Of a stretch of DNA of 19,664 bases, positions 13,251-19,631 are shown one piece after another; positions within the stretch are counted from its first letter, which is position 1, and every line of letters starts with the position of its first letter. The stretch spans positions 1,474-21,137 of the forward strand of contig VBEU01000076.1 of the NCBI GenBank assembly GCA_005883775.1. Direction: 5' to 3'. Source of the stretch: Chloroflexota bacterium. Lineage in GTDB: Bacteria > Chloroflexota > Limnocylindria > P2-11E. Under the pieces are notes generated by a model. It worked only from the letters and a program-made list of their open reading frames with translations. It had not been told where the DNA came from and searched no databases. Position numbers and translations under genes: made by a program.

Positions 13251-14050
13251 TCATCGTGGGAACCCTGCTTGTCGCGACCTCGTTCGCGGCGGCCGTCCTT
13301 GCGAGCCGCCCGCGATCCGCGGTCGGAAAGCGTCTGGCGCAGCTCGCGCCGCGCGCGCAGCTGCCGCAGCGTCTTGGCTCGGTCCTCATCAACCGGGAGC
13401 TCGCGGAGAGCGGACTCGGTTGGACGGCGGTGGAGCTCGTGCGCGCGAAGATCGTCCTCGGGCTTGTCGCCGCCGCGGCCGCCGCGGCCATCGCTCTCAT
13501 CGTGCCGGTCGGTTTCTTCGTCGTCGCGGCGGCCGGCTATGCGGGGTTTATCGCCCCGACGCTGCGGGTAGAGCGCGTTGCCGCATTTCGGCGAGCAGAA
13601 GCCGACGATGCCGTCGTCGCCCTCGTCGAGTGGGCCGAGGCGCTCGTCGCGAGCGGCCGTCCGATCGAGTCGGCGTTCGTCGCGATCGCGGAGCGAGGCG
13701 TAGGCGGCCTGCTGATCGATCGGGCGATCGCCGCCGCCGCGCGCTCGTACACGCTTGGCGCCCCGCTCTTTGGGGCGCTCGCGCGCGAGGCGGCCGCCGC
13801 TCGGTTGTCGACCCTCGCTTTGCTCGCCAATGATCTCGAACGGGCCCGCGATCTCGGGCGGGGGGCGCTCGTCGTCCTCCGCGATCACCGAGATCGGCTC
13901 CGCGCCTCAGAGCGCGCCAGGAGCCTGGACGCCGCCGGTCGGGTCGAGGGCCGGCTCATGCTCGTCCTGGTGCTGTGCTATCTCCCCGCTCTCATGCTGC
14001 TCGTCGTGATCCCGCTCTTCCTCGGTCTGCTCGATGGCCTGTTCGCCTGA
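13247..14050 (+). CDS. tadC: TadC-like inner-membrane platform protein (T2SS F domain)
   Basis: This is the second platform protein, 267 residues. An N-terminal membrane helix (IIVGTLLVATSFAAAVLA) is followed by a hydrophobic pair at about 68-104 (VLGLVAAAAAAAIALIVPVG). The cytoplasmic F domain includes DDAVVALVEWAEALVASGRP and IESAFVAIAERG, and a C-terminal helix pair ends LVLCYLPALMLLVVIPLFLG. The pattern ERARSLDAAGRVEGRLMLVL before the last helices matches the position of the TadC signature. The start is TTG 13247, which overlaps the tadB stop (TTGA) and has AAGGGAG (13232-13238) 8 bases upstream. It closes the ten-gene operon. The next gene begins 61 bases later with its own ribosome binding site. 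Confidence 0.82.
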   Translation: MIIVGTLLVATSFAAAVLASRPRSAVGKRLAQLAPRAQLPQRLGSVLINRELAESGLGWTAVELVRAKIVLGLVAAAAAAAIALIVPVGFFVVAAAGYAGFIAPTLRVERVAAFRRAEADDAVVALVEWAEALVASGRPIESAFVAIAERGVGGLLIDRAIAAAARSYTLGAPLFGALAREAAAARLSTLALLANDLERARDLGRGALVVLRDHRDRLRASERARSLDAAGRVEGRLMLVLVLCYLPALMLLVVIPLFLGLLDGLFA

Positions 14051-14111
14051 AAAACATGTCTACACTGACAACATCGAGGCGGATCGAGCGCGCCTCCCGA
14101 GGGAGTGAACG

Positions 14112-14387
14112 ATGCCGAGTATTGGTGGCCCAGAGCTTCTCCTCATTCTCGCCGTCGTGCTGATCGTCTTCGGGGCGGGGAAGCTCCCCGACGTGCTCGG
14201 CCAGCTGGGCAAGGGCGTGCGAACCTTCCGCGACGAATCCCAGAACGACAAGCCCGCCTCGGTCGCCGCGGGCAGCACGACGTCCGCCGCGACGGCCGCA
14301 CCCGGCACGACGGTCTACTGCCGAAACTGCGGGCGGCCCAACGCAAGCGACTCGAAGTTCTGCACCAACTGCGGGCAAGCGCTCTAG
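14112..14387 (+). CDS. tatA: TatA-like protein with C-terminal zinc ribbon
   Basis: This 91-residue protein has the TatA/B layout. A short N-terminus is followed by the membrane helix PELLLILAVVLIVFGAGKLP, whose FGAGKLP hinge (20-26) is diagnostic, and then by the amphipathic helix DVLGQLGKGVRTFRDE. After a Ser/Thr/Ala linker (about 48-67) comes a zinc-ribbon motif: C70-x2-C73-x10-C84-x2-C87 (YCRNCG, FCTNCG). TatA forms the pore of the twin-arginine export system. The fused zinc ribbon is not part of ordinary TatA, and its role is unknown. GAGGGAG (14099-14105) lies 6 bases before ATG 14112, and CTCC at 14094-14097 could pair with it. TACACT at 14061-14066 may be its -10 box. No tatC is in the window. 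Confidence 0.8.
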   Translation: MPSIGGPELLLILAVVLIVFGAGKLPDVLGQLGKGVRTFRDESQNDKPASVAAGSTTSAATAAPGTTVYCRNCGRPNASDSKFCTNCGQAL

Positions 14388-15881
14388 CTCACGGGCTTCG
14401 GCCAGGACGCCTACGACTTTGTCCATGGGCGCTACGCGCTCGATCCGGTCGCGGCATCGATTGCCGGGATACACGCTCACGACGACCGGCTGGGTGATTT
14501 CAGCGCCGACGGCTTCGCAGCACGCGACCATTTCAACGACGAGTGGCTCGCGCGCTTCGAGGCTTTCACCGAGGACGAGCTCTTTCCGGCGGAGCGTGTC
14601 GACCGCGCCCTGATCCTCGCGGACCTGCGCGGAGAGCGCGCCGTTCGGGCGTTCGCGCGTTGGCGGAGGCAGCCGACGGTCTACTCCGACCCGATCACCC
14701 GTGGCGCGTACTACGCGTTCCTCCGCGAGCATGCGCCCCTCGCCGAGCGCGTCGCCACTCTCGCCGAGCGGCTCGCACACGCACCGGCGGCGCTTGAAGC
14801 CGCGAAGGCCAATCTCGATCCGGCCGTCGTGCCACGCGAGTTTGTCGAGATCGCCCTTCGCTCGGTTCCTGCCGGCGCGACTTTTCTCCGGGTCGGTGCG
14901 CCTCGCAGCGAAGGCAGCCGCGAAGGCGCTCGGGGACTACGCGCTCTGGCTCGAGAAGGAGCTGCTACCGAAGGCGCGCGGGAACTTCGCGATCGGACGC
15001 GACGCGGTCGACGCGTGGCTCAAAGATAAGGAGCTCCTCGATCACGACGCGGCGTCGCTGCGTGCGTGGGGCGATGAGTTCTACGGCGAGACCGAGGCCG
15101 CGCTGAACGGCGCCGCGATGGAGCTGGGCCATCAGGACTGGCGCGGGGCGATCGAGGCGCTGCGCGAAGACCACCCCTCAGAGGAGACCCTGGTCGAGAC
15201 GTACCGCGCCGAAATGGAGCGATCTCGTCTCGCGGTCGGGAGGGCGGGCCTGGCAACGGTCCCGTACGGCGAGGATCTCGTTGTCGAGGCGATGCCCGAG
15301 TTCCAGCGCCCCACGTATCCCTATGCCGCGTATGTCGGCGCCGGGCCGTTCGAGTCGTCGCGCCGCGGACGCTTCTGGGTGACGCTCCCCGATGCGCGCG
15401 ACGATGAGAAGACGCGGCGCGAGCGGCTTGAAGGTCATCCGCGCGCGGGCATCGCGCGCGCAAGGCGATCCGTTCGAACCTGATGGTCGAGGGCTGGGGT
15501 CTCTACGTGGAGGAGCTCATGACCGAGCTCGGCTATCTTGACTCTCCCGAGACGCGGCTCCTGCGCCTCAAAGATCTGCTCTGGCGAGCCGCGCGCGTCA
15601 CCGTGGACGTCGGCCTCGCGACGGGCGAGATGAGCTTCGACGAGGCGGTGCACTTCATGGTCGAGCGCGCGCGCCTGGAACAGCCGAACGCGGTGGCCGA
15701 GGTGCGACGCTACACGCTCAACCCGATGCAGCCCTCGAGCTACGCGCTGGGCCGCGAGGCGATCCTCAAGCTACGCGACAAGGCGCGCGGCGCGGGCTGG
15801 GGGATGAGGCTCTTCCACGATCGTCTGCTCGGCGCGGGATCGCTTCCACCGAAGCTGTTGGCGACGGAGCTCGGCCTCTAG
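14388..15881 (+). pseudogene. DUF885-family (putative zinc peptidase) gene, broken
   Basis: Three blocks in two frames together resemble one DUF885 protein of about 500 residues. Block 1 (frame of 14388, to about 14890) includes DAYDFVHGRYALDPVAASIA, then GIHAHDDRLGDFSADGF. Block 2 (frame +1, about 14893-15450) includes LGDYALWLEKELLPKARGNF. Block 3 (frame of 15483) includes SNLMVEGWGLYVEELMTELG and runs to the TAG at 15881. The join between blocks 1 and 2 needs one extra base near 14886-14900. At the join of blocks 2 and 3 the family's HExxPGH zinc-binding motif should appear but is absent, so about 20 codons seem lost together with a frame change. No ATG, GTG or TTG in frame exists between the tatA stop and about 14829. 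Sequence error could explain the first shift but hardly all three defects. Confidence 0.72.
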
Positions 15882-15889
15882 GGAGGCCG
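15872..15889. terminator. Hairpin at the end of the DUF885 gene
   Basis: CGGCCTC-TAGG-GAGGCCG is a perfect 7-base GC-rich stem with the stop codon in its loop. No T-run follows. A second perfect palindrome, GCGGCTAGCCGC (15900-15911), contains the stop codon of the convergent gene. The pair probably separates the two converging transcripts. Confidence 0.4.
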
Positions 15890-15903
15890 TGCCGATGTAG
15901 CGG

Positions 15904-16140
15904 CTAGCCGCCGGCGGAGTCGCCGGGCTGCTGCTCCCACACGCCGCCGTCATGCATGTCGACCTCGAACGTGTCCACCTGCTCCTGGTGCTGAGCGCCC
16001 AGCACCTCGGTCGTCACGACCGTGCTCGGCTGCGGTTGGCCCTTCGCGTCGCGATGGGTCGCGCTCATGGCGTTCGCGGCGCCCACCCAGAAGATGGCGA
16101 CGAGTGCGAGCGACGCGAGGACGACAAGAGCTTTTTTCAC
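15904..16140 (-). CDS. Small exported protein, unknown function
   Basis: I do not recognise the family. From GTG 16140 the product has 78 residues. A signal peptide or anchor (MKKALVVLASLALVAIFWVG, then AANA with a likely cleavage after ANA) is followed by about 50 residues that are hydrophilic and rich in Gln, Thr, Val and Asp (TVVTTEVLGAQHQEQVDTFE). The mature part contains no cysteine. GTG 16140 is chosen because MKK begins a normal signal peptide and TAGCTT lies 7 bases upstream. An ATG at 16179 would add 13 residues before the signal. The gene converges on the broken DUF885 gene and lies downstream of the terminator of the pilin-like operon, so it should have its own promoter. Confidence 0.62.
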   Translation of the reverse strand: MKKALVVLASLALVAIFWVGAANAMSATHRDAKGQPQPSTVVTTEVLGAQHQEQVDTFEVDMHDGGVWEQQPGDSAGG

Positions 16141-16147
16141 GAGGTCG

Positions 16148-16153
16148 AAGCTA
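16148..16153 (-). promoter_or_regulatory. Candidate -10 element for the small exported-protein gene
   Basis: On the - strand TAGCTT stands 7 bases before GTG 16140, the same arrangement as at several other genes here. The -35 region is poor (TTCGCG at 16-base spacing). The rest of the 125-base gap (16141-16265) holds only the terminator below. Confidence 0.35.
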
Positions 16154-16213
16154 GCTCCCGCCGGCCGATCGCGAATCACCTGGAGGGGCGATCGCAGACC
16201 ACCCGTCAGGGGG

Positions 16214-16246
16214 AAAAGCAGAAGGCCCGCCTTTCGGCGGGCCTTC
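16214..16246 (-). terminator. Intrinsic terminator of the minus-strand pilin-like operon
   Basis: On the - strand an 11-base perfect stem (GAAGGCCCGCC / GGCGGGCCTTC, 16246-16236 with 16231-16221) is closed by a GAAA loop. It is followed by CTGCTTTT, giving a U-tract. It lies 20 bases after the TadG-like gene stop at 16266. This is the clearest terminator in the window. Confidence 0.85.
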
Positions 16247-16265
16247 CTGCAAGACGAATTCGGGT

Positions 16266-17513
16266 CTATTCGGCGAGACGCGGGAGGATCGGCTGCGCGG
16301 TGGTCACCGGGTTGTAGTTGATCGAGATGTTCCCGTTCTGGATGTTGACCGTCCGCGCGATGAGCTGGCTACCGGTGAGCGACGAGGGGTTGCCATCGAA
16401 GACGAACTGCGCGCTTGGGATGTAGATCGAGCCAGTCCCGATGAATGTTCCGTTTCCGCCGATCTCCATCGCGACGCTGCACGCCGGGTCCTGGTAGACG
16501 AGCAGGTTCGCCCATGTGCCGGTGGTCTGCGCGCTCAGCGTGCTTGTGGCGTTGCCCTGCAGGTTGATCTGGTGGCAGTTGGGCGAGACGCCCGGCGCTG
16601 CCGGATAGGTCGAGTAGGTGTTGAAGATGAAGACGTTGTTGCCCGTGACGTCGTGGTTACCGGCGGTGTCCATGCCGTTCTTCAGGATGTAGATACCCGG
16701 GTTGAGCACCATATCCGTATTGCCAGCGCCCCCGAGGTTCACGCTGTAGACGCCCGGGATCTGGTTTCCGGAGCCGTCCTGGCAGGCCGCGAGCGAGTTG
16801 CACGTCGGCAGACCGCTCACGGTCGGTTTGGGGAAGCCCGCGAACGGGTCCGAGACCTGGGGGTGGTTCGAGTTGACCGTGATGCCGAGGTCGCTCCAGT
16901 GACCCGTCGCGTAGCCATTCACGTCGAGCGGGTACGGCGACTCGATGTAGAAGCAGTTACTGGCGCATGGGCCACCGGTGCCCTGATCGTTCTGCGCCGC
17001 GAACGAGGTGCATGTCGAGTTGACCAGGATCCCGCCGCCGTACAGCTGAACGCTGCCGTTCGACTGGGTGTTGAAGGCGCCACAGGTGTTACCGCGGTCG
17101 AGCGCCATGATCGCGTAGCCGTTGTTCAGCGGTTCCGACCCGGCCACACCGCGTGCGCGCACCGGGTTGAACGCTGCCTCGGCCGGAACGAGCGAGGTCT
17201 TCACCTGGCGCGTGATCTCGACCTCGACGTGCTTGATGTTTCCGATGTACGAGCCCGAGATCGGCGGCCAGTAGACCGTCCGGGCCGCCGCGATGGCATC
17301 GGCACCGGTTCCCTGCTGGTAGAGCACGACGGCTGCGGCGAAGGCCGCGGCGTCGGCGGCTTCCTGCTGGGCGCGCTTGGCCGAGTAGAGCTGGCCGGCG
17401 TCGATCGCGAGGCCGACGGCGAAGAGCAGAGCCAGCATCATGATCGCGAAGAGCACGACGGCCTGGCCGCTCTCACCGTCATCGCGTCCGAAGAATCGAC
17501 GGAATGCGTTCAT
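16266..17513 (-). CDS. TadG-like protein with long beta-rich C-terminal domain
   Basis: This membrane-anchored extracellular protein has 415 residues. The N-terminus (RRFFGRDDGESGQAVVLFAI, then MMLALLFAVGLAIDAGQLYS) is a TadE/TadG-type helix without the +5 glutamate, followed by the Ala-rich segment AKRAQQEAADAAAFAAAVVL found in TadG proteins. From about residue 85 on it is Gly/Asn/Thr/Ser-rich with many short strands (GNGTFIGTGSIYIPSAQFVF, TVNIQNGNISINYNP), suggesting a beta-solenoid-like region. There are eight or more cysteines, several likely paired (GNTCGAF, NSTCTSF, GPCASNCF). No von Willebrand factor domain is seen. ATG 17513 overlaps the upstream TadE-like gene (ATGA). It probably decorates the cell surface or pilus tip, which is inference. 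Its base composition is somewhat less GC-rich at third positions than the + strand Tad genes. Confidence 0.8.
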   Translation of the reverse strand: MNAFRRFFGRDDGESGQAVVLFAIMMLALLFAVGLAIDAGQLYSAKRAQQEAADAAAFAAAVVLYQQGTGADAIAAARTVYWPPISGSYIGNIKHVEVEITRQVKTSLVPAEAAFNPVRARGVAGSEPLNNGYAIMALDRGNTCGAFNTQSNGSVQLYGGGILVNSTCTSFAAQNDQGTGGPCASNCFYIESPYPLDVNGYATGHWSDLGITVNSNHPQVSDPFAGFPKPTVSGLPTCNSLAACQDGSGNQIPGVYSVNLGGAGNTDMVLNPGIYILKNGMDTAGNHDVTGNNVFIFNTYSTYPAAPGVSPNCHQINLQGNATSTLSAQTTGTWANLLVYQDPACSVAMEIGGNGTFIGTGSIYIPSAQFVFDGNPSSLTGSQLIARTVNIQNGNISINYNPVTTAQPILPRLAE

Positions 17514-18004
17514 CTCTGGATCACCAACTGCGAGCCCCCTCTCAGGGTTATCTGGAATGCGTTGTTGAGCAGGTAGTGCGAAGGAAGCGGAACGAATGGC
17601 GCGGAAGCTTCGACGGCCACGCGGCAGTTACGGTCGGCGCAGGGGATCGCCGAGCCGGCGTAGTTGTCGGGATACGTGAGGACGACGGTGATGTTGGGCA
17701 CCCCAAGGGCCGCCTGCCGGACGACGTTCGGGATCGTTGTGCAAAATGTCGGGTCCGCCTGCGGCGTTCCGCATTGCGGGGTCGCGGCGTCGACCCGCGG
17801 GTTTCCTTCCGATCCGTGGACGATCGCGTAGCGCGTGCCTTCGCGCGCGGCGTACGCGAGCGTGTTCTCCTGCCACACCGCGCGGGCGACGTCGAAGAGC
17901 CCGGTGATGATGAGGAGCATCAACGGCAGGAGGAGCGCGAACTCGACGAGGGACTGCCCCCGGTCGCCGTCGCGGTCAGAGAAGAAGCGCGAGAGGAGGC
18001 TCAA
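17510..18004 (-). CDS. TadE-like minor pilin
   Basis: This 164-residue protein has a prepilin-like start: MSLLSRFFSDRDGDRG followed by QSLVE with Glu at +5 after Gly 16, then FALLLPLMLLIITGLFDVAR. This is the classic TadE pattern, ending in a Phe-Asp-x-Ala-Arg segment. ENTLAYAAREGTRYAIVHGS follows, also typical. The extracellular part has four or more cysteines (TPQCGTPQ, FCTT, IPCADRNCR) that may form disulfides. The TTG start at 18004 overlaps the stop of the upstream gene (TTGA). Upstream in-frame codons to 18142 are read within the previous gene and lack a signal for initiation. It should be matured by the same prepilin peptidase as Flp. Confidence 0.8.
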   Translation of the reverse strand: MSLLSRFFSDRDGDRGQSLVEFALLLPLMLLIITGLFDVARAVWQENTLAYAAREGTRYAIVHGSEGNPRVDAATPQCGTPQADPTFCTTIPNVVRQAALGVPNITVVLTYPDNYAGSAIPCADRNCRVAVEASAPFVPLPSHYLLNNAFQITLRGGSQLVIQR

Positions 18005-18465
18005 TAGAAGGTCCTTATCGTCGTGCTGCGATTGAAGTTCGCGGTGTTCGGGATGAATGGCCACGGCACGAGCGTGTGGAACTCGTAGGTGACCGTGACG
18101 GTGTACCAACACGGATCGAGGACGGTCGGCGTGGTAGTGCACAGCGACCCGTCGGTATGCACCGCCTTGAGCGGGGTGTCCACGACGAGGAGCGGGTTGT
18201 TGATGTCGATGCCGGGCGTGCGGCTTATCTCGTCGTAGGCCCGGGCGCTCGCGAGCGCCGGTGTCGGGGCAAAGTTGATCGCGTAGGCCTCCGCGCCGGC
18301 TCGCGCCCCGTTCTCGATGGCGAGCTGGATGGCGAAGGCCCGGGCGAGGTCGGCGGCGCCGATCAGGCCGAAAACGAGGATCGGCAAGAGCAGCGCGAGC
18401 TCGACCATCGACTGGCCAAACTCGTCGCGCAGGGCGCGCTGAAAGCGTCCAAATATCCTGCCCAC
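18001..18465 (-). CDS. TadE-like minor pilin
   Basis: This is the first gene of the minus-strand pilin-like operon, 154 residues. MGRIFGRFQRALRDEFG is a basic leader, followed by QSMVE with Glu at +5 after Gly 17 and the hydrophobic helix LALLLPILVFGLIGAADLAR. IENGARAGAEAYAINF after the helix matches the TadE family. Two cysteines (SLCTTT, DPCWYTV) lie in the outer domain. The GTG start at 18465 has no Shine-Dalgarno sequence but lies 8 bases after a good promoter -10 box, suggesting a leaderless mRNA. It shares the G|QSxVE signature with the next gene and is probably its paralogue. Confidence 0.8.
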   Translation of the reverse strand: MGRIFGRFQRALRDEFGQSMVELALLLPILVFGLIGAADLARAFAIQLAIENGARAGAEAYAINFAPTPALASARAYDEISRTPGIDINNPLLVVDTPLKAVHTDGSLCTTTPTVLDPCWYTVTVTYEFHTLVPWPFIPNTANFNRSTTIRTFY

Positions 18466-18473
18466 TGGTCGTC

Positions 18474-18501
18474 AGTCTAGGTAACGAGCAGGCGGTGCCA
18501 A
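18474..18501 (-). promoter_or_regulatory. Promoter of the minus-strand pilin-like operon
   Basis: On the - strand TTGGCA (18501-18496), a 16-base spacer and TAGACT (18479-18474) form a good sigma-70-type promoter. The -10 ends 8 bases before GTG 18465, so the start point would fall at or within a base or two of the start codon. This is the best supported of the leaderless-type promoters here. Confidence 0.55.
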
Positions 18502-18513
18502 CCCTTATGCGGT

Positions 18514-18537
18514 CCCCCGTTAGTACCAGTTCGGGGG
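18514..18537. other. Hairpin between threonine aldolase gene and pilin-like promoter
   Basis: CCCCCG and CGGGGG form a 6-base stem with a 12-base loop. It lies 30 bases after the threonine aldolase stop and 13 bases upstream of the TTGGCA box. It may be a weak terminator for the aldolase transcript, or an operator. There is no T-run. Confidence 0.3.
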
Positions 18538-18566
18538 CAGCACGCGTACTCGGCCGTATTGATTAG

Positions 18567-19631
18567 CTAGTCGGCTGCAGCGACGGGTGCACGCGCTTGT
18601 GACAGGACGGAGGCGACGATCGCAAGCGCATCGTCAATATCTTTTGCCTCGACGCCGTAGTGCGTGACGGCGCGAAGTCGGGGCGAATTACCCAGGTAGC
18701 GGGAGATCCGAAGACCCTGCTCGGCGCAGGCCTTCACAAACGCACCGGCATCCATCCACGCGGGATCGACCTCGAACGAAACGATGTTCGTGACGACCCG
18801 GTCGGCGTCGATCCGGACCCCGCGGATCTCGGCGAGCCCCTTCGCGAGCGCTTTCGCGTTCCGATGATCCTCTCCGAGACGGTCGCGCATCTCCTCGAGC
18901 GCGACGAGCGCCGCGGCCGCGATCACGCCGGCCTGTCGCATCGCGCCGCCGAGGAGCTTTCGCACGCGGCGCGCCTTCGCGACCGTCTCCACGCTGCCGC
19001 AGAGGATCGAGCCGACGGGCGCGGCGAGCCCCTTCGAGAAGCAGAACTGCACGGTGTCCACCGAAGCGCAGAGCTCGCGCGCGTCGACGCCGAGTGCCAC
19101 CGCGGCGTTGAAGATCCGTGCGCCGTCAAGGTGCACCCGCAGCCCTCGGCGATGCGCGAGATCGGCCGCGGCCGTGGTCTCGTCTACGGTGATCACTGAC
19201 CCGCCGCAGTTGTTGTGCGTGTTCTCGAGGCAGAGCAGCGACGTGCGCGGATACATCCCCGCCGGACGGATGGCGGCTTCGATGTCCGCGAGAGAAGGCA
19301 TCCCCGCGCGATTGGGGATGATGCGAGGCTGGATCGAGCCGAGGACGAAGGACGCACCCATCTCGTTCTGGTAGATGTGCGCGAGGTCGCCGAGGATCAC
19401 CTCGTCACCGCGCTCCGTCTGCGAGAGGACGCCGCAGAGATTTCCCAGCATCCCGCTCGCGACGTACACGGCGGCTTCCTTGCCCACGATCTCGGCGGAG
19501 CGCCGCTCGAGCCGGTTCACGGTGGGGTCCTCGCCGTACTGATCGTCGCCGACTTCCGCCTCGGCCATCGCACGACGCATGGCCGGCGTCGGCAGCGTGA
19601 ACGTGTCGCTGCGAAGCTCGATCGTCTTCAA
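18567..19631 (-). CDS. ltaE: Low-specificity L-threonine aldolase
   Basis: This is a PLP enzyme of fold type I that cleaves L-threonine (and allo-threonine) to glycine and acetaldehyde in the cytoplasm. It has 354 residues, the normal length. Motifs include the N-terminus IELRSDTFTLPTPAMRRAMA, then VGDDQYGEDPTVNRLE (27-42), FVLGS, LCLENTHNNCGGSV (133-145), HLDGARIFNAAVA with the PLP-binding Asp169, and the Schiff-base lysine in FCFSKGLAAPVGS (K200). The TTG start at 19631 has AAGGAGG 10 bases upstream and overlaps the stop of the preceding gene (TTGA), so it is the second gene of an operon running in from outside the window. With thrC at the other end of the window it suggests threonine-glycine interconversion, though the two are not co-transcribed. 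Confidence 0.93.
   Translation of the reverse strand: MKTIELRSDTFTLPTPAMRRAMAEAEVGDDQYGEDPTVNRLERRSAEIVGKEAAVYVASGMLGNLCGVLSQTERGDEVILGDLAHIYQNEMGASFVLGSIQPRIIPNRAGMPSLADIEAAIRPAGMYPRTSLLCLENTHNNCGGSVITVDETTAAADLAHRRGLRVHLDGARIFNAAVALGVDARELCASVDTVQFCFSKGLAAPVGSILCGSVETVAKARRVRKLLGGAMRQAGVIAAAALVALEEMRDRLGEDHRNAKALAKGLAEIRGVRIDADRVVTNIVSFEVDPAWMDAGAFVKACAEQGLRISRYLGNSPRLRAVTHYGVEAKDIDDALAIVASVLSQARAPVAAAD

Noticed and set aside
12869..13888. Open frame of 339 codons on the - strand opposite tadB/tadC
   Set aside because: It is Arg/Asp/Gly-rich antisense shadow. The + strand has the T2SS F-domain proteins with proper membrane helices and overlapping starts.
14419..14613. Small + strand gene of 64 codons between tatA and the DUF885 frame
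   Set aside because: It is Ser/Arg/Thr-rich shadow, and the other frame here matches the DUF885 N-terminus.
16572..17576. Open frame of 334 codons on the + strand opposite the TadG-like gene
   Set aside because: The translation is repetitive Arg/Val/Asp (for example DRDAEVAPVTRRVAI) with no domain. The - strand gene has a TadG N-terminus, operon overlaps and a terminator.
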